This document shows, piece after piece, positions 16,085-25,190 of a stretch of DNA of 64,000 nucleotides. How positions within the stretch are numbered: the stretch's first letter is position 1; each line of letters opens with the position of its first letter. The stretch is taken from positions 1 to 64,000 of the forward strand of contig CAYLHG010000007.1 of the NCBI GenBank assembly GCA_964383495.1, given 5' to 3'. The position numbers and the translations under genes are program-made. The notes below the pieces were generated by a model. The model had not been told where the DNA came from and searched no databases. It worked only from the letters and a program-made list of their open reading frames with translations. Source of the stretch: CAWKDC01 sp964383495 (GTDB taxonomy: Bacteria > Pseudomonadota > Gammaproteobacteria > JABCZS01).

Positions 16085-16930
16085 ATGATTCTAGTGATTG
16101 GCGCAAGTGGCACGTTGGGTGGTTATTTCACGGCATCTCTGGATAAAAAAAATATCCCGTATGAGGCACCCTCAAGCAAAGAATTGAATATTTGCTCTGA
16201 TGAGTCTGTCAATAATTTTTTCAAAAAATCAAAAAAATTTGATGCGATTTATTTATTAGCTGCAGAAACTAATGTTGATTTATGCGAAACAGATCCTAAT
16301 AAAGGATATGTAAAGAATTTTTTAGGCACAGAGCGAATTGCAAAACAAGCAGCTATTTCTGATGCCTATCTAGTTTATATCTCAACCTCCTCTGTATTTG
16401 GTGGAGGTCTCCCGAAATGGAGACATTGTGAAATTGACACACCCAATCCTGTCAATTTATATGGAAGCTCTAAACTGTTTGGCGAAAAAGCTGTTCAGAA
16501 ATATTGCCAGCATCATTTAATTGTTAGATCATCTTGGATGATCGGTGGTGGACCAGAAAGAGATAAAAAATTCCTTTCAAAAATTATTCCTCAGCTCCAA
16601 CAAGGGGCAGATATTAATATTGTGCATGACAAATTCGGCGCGTTAACTTATGCAAAAGACCTAGCCGATTTTCTCGTCGAATCTTATCAAAAATCTTATA
16701 CTGGCGTTGTACATTTCGCATCCATTGATTACGCAAGCCGTTACGATATTGCAAAATACGTGGCAAAGCGCATAGGCTCTAAATCTAAAATCAGAGGCAT
16801 TGACTCATGCTGCTTCCCTTTGCCAGCCCCTCGCCCTATATCTGAAGCTTTATATTCAGTAGTGGGTTATATACAAGAACGAGCATGGGAAGATATTATT
16901 GATGATTATTTAAAGGAGTGGATTAAATGA
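16085..16930 (+). CDS. rfbD: dTDP-4-dehydrorhamnose reductase family protein
   Basis: 281 residues; an SDR with the N-terminal loop GASGTLGGYF and YGSSKLFGEK as the YxxxK site. By position it completes rmlBACD, reducing dTDP-4-keto-rhamnose to dTDP-L-rhamnose. It is somewhat divergent from classical RmlD (for example VYISTSSVFGGG), so a related reductase giving another 6-deoxyhexose cannot be excluded. It overlaps the next gene by 4 bases. Confidence 0.85.
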   Translation: MILVIGASGTLGGYFTASLDKKNIPYEAPSSKELNICSDESVNNFFKKSKKFDAIYLLAAETNVDLCETDPNKGYVKNFLGTERIAKQAAISDAYLVYISTSSVFGGGLPKWRHCEIDTPNPVNLYGSSKLFGEKAVQKYCQHHLIVRSSWMIGGGPERDKKFLSKIIPQLQQGADINIVHDKFGALTYAKDLADFLVESYQKSYTGVVHFASIDYASRYDIAKYVAKRIGSKSKIRGIDSCCFPLPAPRPISEALYSVVGYIQERAWEDIIDDYLKEWIK

Positions 16931-18252
16931 ACAAGTTAACAAAGAATATTAAAAAAACTTATGCATTGTATTCCCATTCTCGTGAGCAAGGTCTATCCGT
17001 CACGAGCGCCTTATTACTTATCGCGTATAGAATAACTATTCTTTTTTTTAGAGGCCGCAATATTCCAGAAAAAATTATTCAACTGGATCTCTTTGATATT
17101 GCACCCACATCACCCTCAAATAAAGCGACCCTCAGCGCCAAGCCGGCGTCGCAACAAAAATTATTTATTTGGGTAATTCCACGAACTGACAATATTTGGA
17201 GTGGCGGACACTACACTCTTTTTCGTTTTATAATTTTTTTTGCAAAAAAGCATCAAGTTAAAAATATTATTTATGTTTATGATGAATTTAATGGCCCTCA
17301 AGCAATTAATGCTTTTCAAGAAAAGCTGAACACTACATTTAATACAACACATTTCCATCTAACGGGTGAGATTAACCAACTTCCTATGGGCGACGCGGTC
17401 ATTGCAACAACATGGATATCTGCTTATTTTGCGAGAAAAATTGCTGCGAAAGAAAAATTTTATTTTATGCAAGATTACGAAAGTTTATTTTACCATGCAG
17501 GAACTCAAGCATTGCAAGCAAATTATACTTACCAATTTGGTTTCCATGGAATAACAGGCGGGCTTTGGTTAAAAAGTATTTATGAATCTTACGGTAATCA
17601 AGCACAACATTATATTTTTAGTGCCGATCGCGATATTTTTTACCCTGCTGATCCTGAAAACCTAATACGAGATGAAGTTAAGCGTATATTCTTTTACGGC
17701 CGCCCTTCCACCCCCCGTCGAGCTTACGAGTTAGGGATGGTTGCACTTGCTATGGTTGCAAGAGAATATCCCCACATAGAAATTGTCATTGCAGGTTTAT
17801 CTGGGTTATCACGCCCTGGTTTTAGATGCACTTTACTAGGGAATCTATCTTTAAAAGAAACTGGGGATCTCTATAGAACCTGCGATATAGGCATTGCATT
17901 ATCGGCAACGAATATGTCTTATCTTCCTGTTGAACTAATGGCCTCTGGCTGCCCTGTTATTTCCAACGATGGCCCACAAGTGGAATGGTTCTGCAAAGAT
18001 CAATATAATTGCTTGTTGACTTCGCCTGTGCCAAGCGATATTTTTCGCGCAGTAAAACAACTTGTAGAATCAAAGGCCTTACGTCAAGAATTGGCACAAA
18101 ATGGTTTAAAAACCATACAAACCACTACATGGGAACAAGAGATGGAGAAGGTCTATCAATATATCTCTCATAACCTTCAAGCTACTACTGTTGATAAAGG
18201 CTGTAACATCACACCGCATAATATTCTCACCAATCCCGGAGAACTCCAATGA
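16927..18252 (+). CDS. Glycosyltransferase, WsaF-like rhamnosyltransferase
   Basis: 441 residues; GT-B fold, family 4-like. The N-terminal domain has SGGHYTLFRF and FYFMQDYESLFYHAG, features of WsaF-type rhamnosyltransferases; the C-terminal nucleotide-sugar domain has FFYGRPSTPRRAYELG and PVELMASGCPVISNDG. WsaF of Geobacillus uses dTDP-rhamnose, and the gene follows rfbBACD directly, so this enzyme probably adds L-rhamnose to a surface polysaccharide. Cytoplasmic or membrane-peripheral; no transmembrane helix is evident. Confidence 0.8.
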   Translation: MNKLTKNIKKTYALYSHSREQGLSVTSALLLIAYRITILFFRGRNIPEKIIQLDLFDIAPTSPSNKATLSAKPASQQKLFIWVIPRTDNIWSGGHYTLFRFIIFFAKKHQVKNIIYVYDEFNGPQAINAFQEKLNTTFNTTHFHLTGEINQLPMGDAVIATTWISAYFARKIAAKEKFYFMQDYESLFYHAGTQALQANYTYQFGFHGITGGLWLKSIYESYGNQAQHYIFSADRDIFYPADPENLIRDEVKRIFFYGRPSTPRRAYELGMVALAMVAREYPHIEIVIAGLSGLSRPGFRCTLLGNLSLKETGDLYRTCDIGIALSATNMSYLPVELMASGCPVISNDGPQVEWFCKDQYNCLLTSPVPSDIFRAVKQLVESKALRQELAQNGLKTIQTTTWEQEMEKVYQYISHNLQATTVDKGCNITPHNILTNPGELQ

Positions 18253-20657
18253 GTCTTTTGCATTATTCTCGTAAAAACAAACAAGTTATTTTCACTATCA
18301 CTGAAGCAGAGTATGCCATAATGGCACTCACTATGTTTGACAGTGTAAGTCAGTTTTATCAAGACAGCGATTTAGTTTTATTTGTCATTGGCATGGGAAC
18401 CCTTAGAAAATTAGATGGCAATATTAGCATAGTTTATATTGACGACATAGTGGACGAATTGGATTTAGACCAAAGATTAGCGTACTATCTCACTGTAGAG
18501 CTAGCCACATCATTTCGACCACAATGTTTTGAATTTCTTTTTGCTCAAAATTATGAAAGAGCCATCTATTTAGATCCAGATACATATGTGTTCAGACGTA
18601 TGACAGAAGTCGACGATTTATTACAGAACAGTGCCAATGGCATCGTTACACCTCATTCTTTACATACTCTTGCCACAAACAATCCTGCACTTCACGGAGA
18701 CGCGGATGCTATTCTGCTGCAATGCGGAATATTCAATTTGGGCTTTCTTGCTCTTAAAAATACTGATGAAACTCTGAGAATGCTAAAGTGGTGGAGGGAA
18801 AAACTTAAATGGAAATGTCTTGCTAATATGGCAGATGGCTATTTTGTAGATCAAAAATGGTTAGAATTTTTACCCGTATATTTTGATGGGTTCCATATTC
18901 TAAAGCTACCCACGTACAATTTAGCGCCCTGGAATGCTGGACAATACAAAATATTGCCGGATTCATCTGCCAGTAATTTTTTCATCAATGATTTTGATCA
19001 CCCTGTTGCTTTTATTCATTTCAGCGGGATGAAAAGAGCTGACAAGCATTTTATACATATGCTAGAGCCGTATAATTTTTATTTAAACCAGATGCTAAAA
19101 AGAAAATTCATAAAACTTGGCTTTGTGAATTACGAAATCAGGTTGAAACAAAAAAATTTTTATTTAGATAAAGTATGCATTCCTCTCTATAAGGATTACG
19201 TTAACGAAACCGAGAACACTAGCAGTAACCCTCTGGTTGATCCTGAATTTTACAATTTTTTGCATAGCATGGATTATGAGACTCAGCTTCCTGTCTATAT
19301 AAAAAAACTTTATGAAATAATGCCAGAAATATTTATAGGATATCTGTACAAAACATCGACAATAAGTTATGACAGCTTCATCCCACTCATTAAAGAAGAA
19401 TTTTCCTTTGATGGGACAGTGAGTCTAGAAACCATGATACAACTGAGAAATGATAGTATCAAGGTCGATTACAAAATTAAATATGCTGATGAACTGCTCA
19501 AAACAGAACACCATCACAAAGCAAAATCTAAATTTTCGCATCACCTTGCCCTACTTTCTTTCGGGGATGACCTAAAAAATCATGGAGGGCAGAAGAGTTC
19601 AGCATCAGATCAAGAAATAATAGTCAAGTCTGACAGAACTGAAATTATCAACGGAAATATTCGCGTATGCATTCCTCACATGGATGAGCGTGGAAATTTG
19701 CAAAATCTTACTGATATCAAAGCAGAAGATTATACAGAGCTTTGGGTCCCTAGCACTTATTGTGAAAAAAAGCTGCGTTCAGCGCATGGGCTTTCCAAGC
19801 TAGCGACAATCCCTTATCCTGTGTTAAAGCCTAAATATAAAATCCAAGAAATAGAAATACCGAATAATAAATTTATTGTCATGATGCGCCATGATTTTAA
19901 TCAAGATTTTACAAGCCAAAACCCTCTAGCAAGTTTAAAAGCATTCCAGAAAGCTTTTGAACACAAAACTAACGTTTTGCTCCTTTGCTTTCTTGGTAAT
20001 GTAAAGCATTCAGAGGATTATAAGGCTCTAATTGCAGCTTTTCGTGAAGAGAAAAATGCAAAAATCATTGAGGGAACACTGGATGACGACTTATATTATA
20101 GCTACTTACATTATACGGATTGTTTAATTTCTTTACATGAAGAAACCATTTTTGGTTACGCACTGGCTGAAGCCATGAGCCTTGGCAAGTATGTTATTGC
20201 AACCACCAATGGCGGCAATACCGACTATATGAATGCTGAAAATAGCTTTCTGATTGGTAATTTACTCCTTAATAGCTCTGCCGCAGAAGCGGCCAAAACG
20301 TTGGCTTCAATCTACGAAAATACTAACATCCGAGATGATAAAAGCAAAAAGGCTAAATTGTCTATACAGAAACATTTATCGCCAAATACAGTGGGATTCA
20401 TCATGCAAAAGCGTTTGGAAATACTAAACAATTCAAAAAGCCCAGTTTCAGTACCAGTTTGGTTGAAGCAATTACGAAGACTTAAGGCTTTTTTAAAGCC
20501 GCGTTTAAAAAAAATACCTTTATGCGTAAGGATCTACATAAAACTTAAAAGCATCAGAGATCGATACCTTTTTCCAAGAGCCGGTCACAATAACTCATAC
20601 GTGACTGTAACCAAAATTCTACTTAAGCGCATAAAACGCCCTGTTGTTTTGGAATAA
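18249..20657 (+). CDS. Two-domain glycosyltransferase (GT8-like plus GT4-like)
   Basis: 802 residues. Residues about 5-290 form a GT-A nucleotide-sugar transferase with a DxD-type metal site in YLDPDTYVF, then GIFNLGFLALKN and VAFIHFSGMKR, features of GT8-like bacterial enzymes. Residues about 450-720 form a GT-B domain with KFIVMMRHDFNQDF, a TDCLISLHEE loop and YALAEAMSLGKYVIAT. The C-terminal 60 residues are strongly basic, suggesting membrane-surface binding. Two catalytic domains in one chain suggest that two successive sugars are added to the rhamnose-containing glycan. ATGA overlap with the previous gene; last gene of the cluster. Confidence 0.75.
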   Translation: MSLLHYSRKNKQVIFTITEAEYAIMALTMFDSVSQFYQDSDLVLFVIGMGTLRKLDGNISIVYIDDIVDELDLDQRLAYYLTVELATSFRPQCFEFLFAQNYERAIYLDPDTYVFRRMTEVDDLLQNSANGIVTPHSLHTLATNNPALHGDADAILLQCGIFNLGFLALKNTDETLRMLKWWREKLKWKCLANMADGYFVDQKWLEFLPVYFDGFHILKLPTYNLAPWNAGQYKILPDSSASNFFINDFDHPVAFIHFSGMKRADKHFIHMLEPYNFYLNQMLKRKFIKLGFVNYEIRLKQKNFYLDKVCIPLYKDYVNETENTSSNPLVDPEFYNFLHSMDYETQLPVYIKKLYEIMPEIFIGYLYKTSTISYDSFIPLIKEEFSFDGTVSLETMIQLRNDSIKVDYKIKYADELLKTEHHHKAKSKFSHHLALLSFGDDLKNHGGQKSSASDQEIIVKSDRTEIINGNIRVCIPHMDERGNLQNLTDIKAEDYTELWVPSTYCEKKLRSAHGLSKLATIPYPVLKPKYKIQEIEIPNNKFIVMMRHDFNQDFTSQNPLASLKAFQKAFEHKTNVLLLCFLGNVKHSEDYKALIAAFREEKNAKIIEGTLDDDLYYSYLHYTDCLISLHEETIFGYALAEAMSLGKYVIATTNGGNTDYMNAENSFLIGNLLLNSSAAEAAKTLASIYENTNIRDDKSKKAKLSIQKHLSPNTVGFIMQKRLEILNNSKSPVSVPVWLKQLRRLKAFLKPRLKKIPLCVRIYIKLKSIRDRYLFPRAGHNNSYVTVTKILLKRIKRPVVLE

Positions 20658-20685
20658 TCAAGGGCATGTGTTCTCACGGACTTTG

Positions 20686-22491
20686 TTAGTACTTAGGTGT
20701 AGTACTATTACTGCTAACACCCTCCCCTGAGGTGCCACCACTTTTGAAATGCAAGAATCTTACCGGCGGGGATCCCGCTAAAGGCGCTTGCGTCTGTTCT
20801 ATAATAGCAAGCTCGCGCGCCACTGTTTTCAAATTAGTCTCTGCATATGTTTTATCTTTAAAACATTCTTTAGCAGGGCGCTCAGTGTAAGGGTACGAAG
20901 CACTATATCGAACAATCGCTTTCACACCACTTTCGTCCCCATCTAATCTTTTCGGTGTCTTAATACCATATGTAGCAAATAATTTCTCTAATACATTTAT
21001 AAAGCTTATTTGTTCTGAACCACGATTTTTAATAAAAGATAATGTTTTTCGAGCACAATGCGCACACATTTGATATGTAGAATGCATGTCCATTACAACT
21101 GCATGTATTTTATAACCTCTTAAAGAGCTTATGTTTTTGTCTTTTGTACCCGGAAACATTTTTAAAACCAAATCAGTTAACACTTGCTTCATTAAACTCT
21201 CGTTGTACATTAAGCTCTCGTAATATAAGGTTTCACTATGCGCATCAGTTTGCGAGTTATATCTCCTGCCGGCTTCTGATTGAGTAATATTCTCTATGGG
21301 TGTTCTTCCTTGGCTGTGCTGGCTACTACTTCCTGGTCTATCTGGGGTAGGAGGAAGTGCACTCCTTGCTGCTATAGATCCTTTCCCTTTTCTACTGCTT
21401 GAATTATTTGAAAATTCAAAATGAAGGCTCGCGCTGGTTGCTAAATTATTTGCAAAATCTTCCCGTTTTTTTTGATCAGTCAGTGGGGATAATGCAAATT
21501 GTAATGACTTTTTTCCCTCGATAAAAACAGAAACAAATTTTCGTCCTACGCTTGAATTATTGGAAATAGGCCTATCAGAAATCACAAATCCGATACTTGC
21601 AAAAATGCAATTCCCTTTGCCATACACTCCCAAATTAACGTACGCCTCATGAGCTTTCTTCATTTTGGCATGTATGTCATTTCCTGGTACATCAATTTGT
21701 TTATATGGTCGAGTCTCTGCATTTTTACTGGGATAAATAAGATCGAGATCAAATCTTTCATGTATAAACCCTTCGCTTAATGAGCTTGTAGTAATAGCAG
21801 GTGTTACTGTCACAGTGGAAGCAGTTGGCTCTGTTATAGCCGGAGTAGCAGGTGGTACAGGAGCTTTTGCAGGATCATATTGTGGTAATGCCAACGCAGC
21901 TTCGTAAGTGTACCCAGAAGCACATTCACGATTCGAACATTTCAACACCTCAGCACGCATTGGATTTTTGCCTTTAGTTGATTTTTTAGTAGGCCCTAGA
22001 TCAATATCAAAAAAAGTTTGATGCTGACAGCAGCTACAAGCTCTATCTGCGTAAAAATAATTACCAGGAGCAAATTGAATGTTGTTCTTAAGACGACCAC
22101 CTACTGTCGCTGCGCTTAAAGGTGTTTTTGTTTTTTGATTTATGAAAGGGTTTCCCTCTTGCGTGGGATTATAATAATATCGCGTATCTTGTCTCTCAAT
22201 ATAAGCAATATAAATAAGAGGATGTAGCTCTGTCGCAGGTGTTACTACTGGAGGTTCGGCAGGCTTCGGAGTTGCTGCAAGTACAAGCGCAGGCGCCACT
22301 GGCGTATCCTCAGCAGGCGCAACAGGGATAGGAATCGGAATCAAAAGCGGCTGCAGAACACCCACTTGAGCAACAACCTCAGGGGCAGCAGGAGCCACAA
22401 CAATGTGAGGAAAAATCGGCGATAGCGATGCAAAGGGCGCCCGTGCCACTACTGGCGGCAGTACAACAGGTATCTTGGAAGAAGATTTCAT
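20686..22491 (-). CDS. Proline-rich protein with zinc-ribbon-like and deaminase-like domains
   Basis: 601 residues; unknown protein. Residues 1-85 are Pro/Val/Ala-rich. Residues 150-190 carry CSCC (152-155) and CSNREC (185-190), which could bind zinc. Residues about 295-545 resemble the nucleotide/nucleic-acid deaminase superfamily: strands around CIFASIGFVI and RKFVSVFIEG, DAHSE at 416-420 in the place of the HAE helix, a strand IHAVVMDMH, MCAHC at 475-479 in the place of PCxxC, then AIVRYSASYPY. These would supply a zinc-bound His, two Cys and a catalytic Glu. A Ser/Pro linker (about 362-405) separates the strands. No signal peptide. Toxin or host-directed effector roles are inference. It converges with the glycan cluster. 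Confidence 0.6.
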   Translation of the reverse strand: MKSSSKIPVVLPPVVARAPFASLSPIFPHIVVAPAAPEVVAQVGVLQPLLIPIPIPVAPAEDTPVAPALVLAATPKPAEPPVVTPATELHPLIYIAYIERQDTRYYYNPTQEGNPFINQKTKTPLSAATVGGRLKNNIQFAPGNYFYADRACSCCQHQTFFDIDLGPTKKSTKGKNPMRAEVLKCSNRECASGYTYEAALALPQYDPAKAPVPPATPAITEPTASTVTVTPAITTSSLSEGFIHERFDLDLIYPSKNAETRPYKQIDVPGNDIHAKMKKAHEAYVNLGVYGKGNCIFASIGFVISDRPISNNSSVGRKFVSVFIEGKKSLQFALSPLTDQKKREDFANNLATSASLHFEFSNNSSSRKGKGSIAARSALPPTPDRPGSSSQHSQGRTPIENITQSEAGRRYNSQTDAHSETLYYESLMYNESLMKQVLTDLVLKMFPGTKDKNISSLRGYKIHAVVMDMHSTYQMCAHCARKTLSFIKNRGSEQISFINVLEKLFATYGIKTPKRLDGDESGVKAIVRYSASYPYTERPAKECFKDKTYAETNLKTVARELAIIEQTQAPLAGSPPVRFLHFKSGGTSGEGVSSNSTTPKY

Positions 22492-22634
22492 CAGGCGCCC
22501 TTTTAGTTAGTTAGAAACACCATTCTACACTATTTTTAACATTAAATTAAGCTTTAAAATCACTCAAGCTCCATGCGACCATGCAGCCCAATGGAATTTC
22601 ATTGATTAATTGGAAAATATGGGATCTAGCGATT

Positions 22635-23189
22635 TTATTTCCATTTAATTGAACACCCCATACTAGGTGTTTGCTCGCGAGGCCCCTGCCCTGTTTCAGC
22701 AATTTGTTGCATGGCCAATAATAATTCGCGCTTTGCATTTCCCACAGGATCTTTGCCACTTTGGGTGGCTGCAAAACGGCCGCGATATTGTAATTTAAGA
22801 CCTGCGTTGTAACCAAAAAAATCTGGCGTACATACAGCGCCATATGCTTTTGCCACAGCTTGCGTTTCATCAATCAAATAAGGGAAAGGGAAATCAAATT
22901 TTTGCGCTATGTCATGCAAACATTCAGGAGCATCTTCTGGATATTCATTGTAATCATTTGCCATAATGGCAACACATCCCACCCCCATGCTCATCAAATG
23001 ACGCGTGTCTTCAACCAATTCTGGCAAAATGGCTTTCACATAGGGGCAATGGTTGCAAATAAACATCACCAATAAACCTTTTTCACCACGACAATTTGCT
23101 AAACAATGTTTTTTACCCTGGCTATCTTTCAATTCAAAATCAATCGATTTTGTATCAAATTCACAAACTGGGGTGTGTAAAAGCACCAT
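22635..23189 (-). CDS. Thioredoxin-like redoxin (AhpC/TSA-type) protein
   Basis: 184 residues. A thioredoxin fold with CNHCPY at 45-50 after the strand GLLVMFI, and EYPEDAPECLHDIAQKF later, the pattern of the single-domain 'thioredoxin family protein' often found with peroxiredoxin-like names. Probably a cytoplasmic thiol oxidoreductase or peroxidase; the substrate is unknown. Start ATG 23189 follows GGAGAAAC. Divergent from gloB. Confidence 0.75.
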   Translation of the reverse strand: MVLLHTPVCEFDTKSIDFELKDSQGKKHCLANCRGEKGLLVMFICNHCPYVKAILPELVEDTRHLMSMGVGCVAIMANDYNEYPEDAPECLHDIAQKFDFPFPYLIDETQAVAKAYGAVCTPDFFGYNAGLKLQYRGRFAATQSGKDPVGNAKRELLLAMQQIAETGQGPREQTPSMGCSIKWK

Positions 23190-23215
23190 GAGTTTCTCCT
23201 TTTGCTCCCTATCAG

Positions 23216-23221
23216 ATATAA
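23216..23221 (+). promoter_or_regulatory. -10 box in the trx/gloB divergent region
   Basis: TATAAT lies 40 bases before gloB. It is followed by a 7-bp hairpin, AGTCTTT (23223-23229) with AAAGACT (23237-23243), in the early transcript. Confidence 0.4.
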
Positions 23222-23260
23222 TAGTCTTTTTATGATAAAGACTCTACACTCGAGGATAAA

Positions 23261-24034
23261 ATGCCTACTTTAGTATTGAAAATCAACAATACACTCAAGA
23301 ATTTTAACTACCTTGTTTATTGCCAAGAAACACGTGATTGTCTTGTGATTGATCCTCTCGACGTAGATCTCATTTTAAAAACAGCGGCTCAAGAAAACCT
23401 TGATATTAAGTATATTGTGAATACGCATGAACACCCAGATCATACTGCTGGCAATATTCCGTTAAAAGAAAAAACAGGCGCCATCATTATCGCACATTAC
23501 CAAGCGCAACATATTCCAGGTTTTGACCGAGGGGTAAAAGCTAATGATATATTAGCTCTTGGCAACACCATTCATTTAAACATATTAGAAACGCCCGGCC
23601 ACACCTTTCATTCTATCTGTTTATTGGATGAAAAAACCCCTGCCATTTATACAGGGGATACATTATTTAATTGCGGCTGTGGCAATTGCTATCACAGTGG
23701 CAGTGCTGATGTCATGTTTGATACTTTCGAAACACAATTGCAATATTTGCCGAATGAAACACTGATTTATCCGGGGCATGATTATATTCACAATAACCTA
23801 CAATTTGCGAAGCACTTGCAACCAGATCTCTCTGCTATTGTTGCATTGGAAAATAAGCTGCTGCAGCATGCACATTACATCAGCACATTGGGTGAAGATA
23901 AAACAGTCGATCCTTTCTTTAGATTAGAAGACCCTCTGCTTATCCAAGCCATTCGTCAGCATATTTCTTTAAGTGCTCAGCCTCCACGCAAGGAAGTGTT
24001 CCTTGCTTTAAGGCAACTGAGAGATGCATGGTGA
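23261..24034 (+). CDS. gloB: Hydroxyacylglutathione hydrolase (glyoxalase II)
   Basis: 257 residues; metallo-beta-lactamase fold. The binuclear metal motif is THEHPDH at 55-61 (H56, H58, D60, H61), followed by ETPGHTFHSI, TGDTLFNCGCG and YPGHDY, and the C-terminal substrate-binding domain ends REVFLALRQLRD-like. It hydrolyses S-D-lactoylglutathione to D-lactate and glutathione in methylglyoxal detoxification. Single gene. Confidence 0.93.
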   Translation: MPTLVLKINNTLKNFNYLVYCQETRDCLVIDPLDVDLILKTAAQENLDIKYIVNTHEHPDHTAGNIPLKEKTGAIIIAHYQAQHIPGFDRGVKANDILALGNTIHLNILETPGHTFHSICLLDEKTPAIYTGDTLFNCGCGNCYHSGSADVMFDTFETQLQYLPNETLIYPGHDYIHNNLQFAKHLQPDLSAIVALENKLLQHAHYISTLGEDKTVDPFFRLEDPLLIQAIRQHISLSAQPPRKEVFLALRQLRDAW

Positions 24035-24102
24035 CCCTAGGAAAAATAAAATATTTATTTTATTTATCAATAAATTAAATTAGTTGTAATTATCAATTAT
24101 AG
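24035..24102. other. AT-rich gap with a pure A/T hairpin
   Basis: AAATAAAATA-TT-TATTTTATTT is a perfect stem containing no G or C, just past gloB. It may be a weak terminator. The gap 24035-24378 otherwise holds the ATPase remnant described next. Confidence 0.4.
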
Positions 24103-24311
24103 GTTATCACACAAGCCATTCAAGTCACGTATGCTTTGCAAGATCCTCTCACTAAAGAACGTGAATATGCTGGCTTTTAGAAGCAATGCAAACGTATGGC
24201 TTGTCTCAAGGGGTTATCTTGACTAAAAATGAATCGTATGAGGAAACAGCCACCCTTGATTCAAAATCCTACCAAATTAAGGTGCGGCCCCTATGGCAAT
24301 GGTTGTGCTAA
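24103..24311 (+). pseudogene. Remnant of a DUF4143-type AAA ATPase (C-terminal end)
   Basis: Reading from 24103 gives VITQAIQVTYALQDPLTKER and then a stop at 24178. The reading continues in another frame with LEAMQTYGLSQGVILTKNES and ends KVRPLWQWLC-stop at 24309-24311. This matches the C-terminal tail of DUF4143/DUF234-type ATPases such as the intact gene at 48318-49592 (QVCETLN, ALQVAMKELNVSEGLILTLDES, TIMPIYQWLIL). One frameshift and loss of everything upstream mark it as a decayed copy. Confidence 0.7.
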
Positions 24312-24378
24312 TTTGCTTGTATAATTTACTTACCTATGATATTGATGAAAAATTGAATAACATTTTTGAGTACTGGAA

Positions 24379-24999
24379 ATGAATATGGAATTACTGATTG
24401 CATTTATGATTTATGCGTTTGTCAGCGCGGGCACACCTGGGCCTAATAACGTCATGCTATTAGCCTCAGGCGTGCATTTTGGTGTGCGAAAAACAGTGCC
24501 TCATATTATGGGAGTAGCATTTGGGTTTGGGTTCATGGTGTTTTTAGCAGGCATGGGCCTACTATCTATATTAAGTGATCTCCCGCTAGTGTACGAAATA
24601 TTACATGTCGTCAGTATTGTTTATTTATTGTATTTGGCATGGAAAATTGCAACTGCTGAGCCATTACACAATGGCAAAGCAACACAGAAAAAACCGATGA
24701 CATTTTTACAAGCCGCTGCATTTCAATGGGTCAACCCAAAAGCAATCATGATGGCTATTGTTGCTATTACTACTTACGTACCGGAACAAAAAATAGGAGA
24801 AGCGTTATTCTTAGCTGTAGGGGCAGTATCTGTCGGCTATAGTGTAGCGAGCCTTTTTTGTGCCACAACATGGGCCGCATTTGGCAGCGGTTTTCAACGT
24901 TTTTTGAAAAATCCGCTGCATTATAAAATATTCAACATTACAATGGCAGTGCTGTTAATTTTATCGCTTTACCCCTTGTTGATTGAAATCTTGACCTAA
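24379..24999 (+). CDS. LysE family amino-acid exporter
   Basis: 206 residues with about six membrane helices. The N-terminal segment has GTPGPNNVMLLASG, the family's signature loop, and WVNPKAIMMAIVAIT follows in the middle. Members export amino acids such as lysine, threonine or homoserine lactone; the substrate is not deducible. ATG 24379 and ATG 24385 are both possible starts. No operon partner. Confidence 0.88.
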   Translation: MNMELLIAFMIYAFVSAGTPGPNNVMLLASGVHFGVRKTVPHIMGVAFGFGFMVFLAGMGLLSILSDLPLVYEILHVVSIVYLLYLAWKIATAEPLHNGKATQKKPMTFLQAAAFQWVNPKAIMMAIVAITTYVPEQKIGEALFLAVGAVSVGYSVASLFCATTWAAFGSGFQRFLKNPLHYKIFNITMAVLLILSLYPLLIEILT

Positions 25000-25190
25000 G
25001 ATGATGCACCCCTACGCTTAGATGCTCGATTTTCGCAATACAATTCTTTGAGCGATTATCATTAATTTGCATTGCTTGCAATTGCCTTTGCTAAATCTGC
25101 CACTGCTAATGTTTCAGCAAACACTGACTGCTTTTGGTTAACGGATTGCACCGGCTTAGACTAGTAGGGCCTTATGGCGAAAGGTGATAA

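Noticed and set aside
22547..22873. 108-residue minus-strand frame overlapping the thioredoxin-like gene
   Set aside because: It runs out of frame through a clear redoxin gene and has no recognisable domain; its part beyond the stop at 22635 is also unrecognised.
24045..24085. AT-only hairpin as a possible origin or attachment site
   Set aside because: Pure A/T palindromes arise easily at this base composition; no DnaA boxes, direct repeats or integrase are nearby.
25062..25159. Short minus-strand frame ending LAVADLAKAIASNAN-stop between lysE and the GLUG gene
   Set aside because: It may be the tail of a lost gene, but it is too short and matches nothing I recognise; the 25000-25190 gap is otherwise empty.
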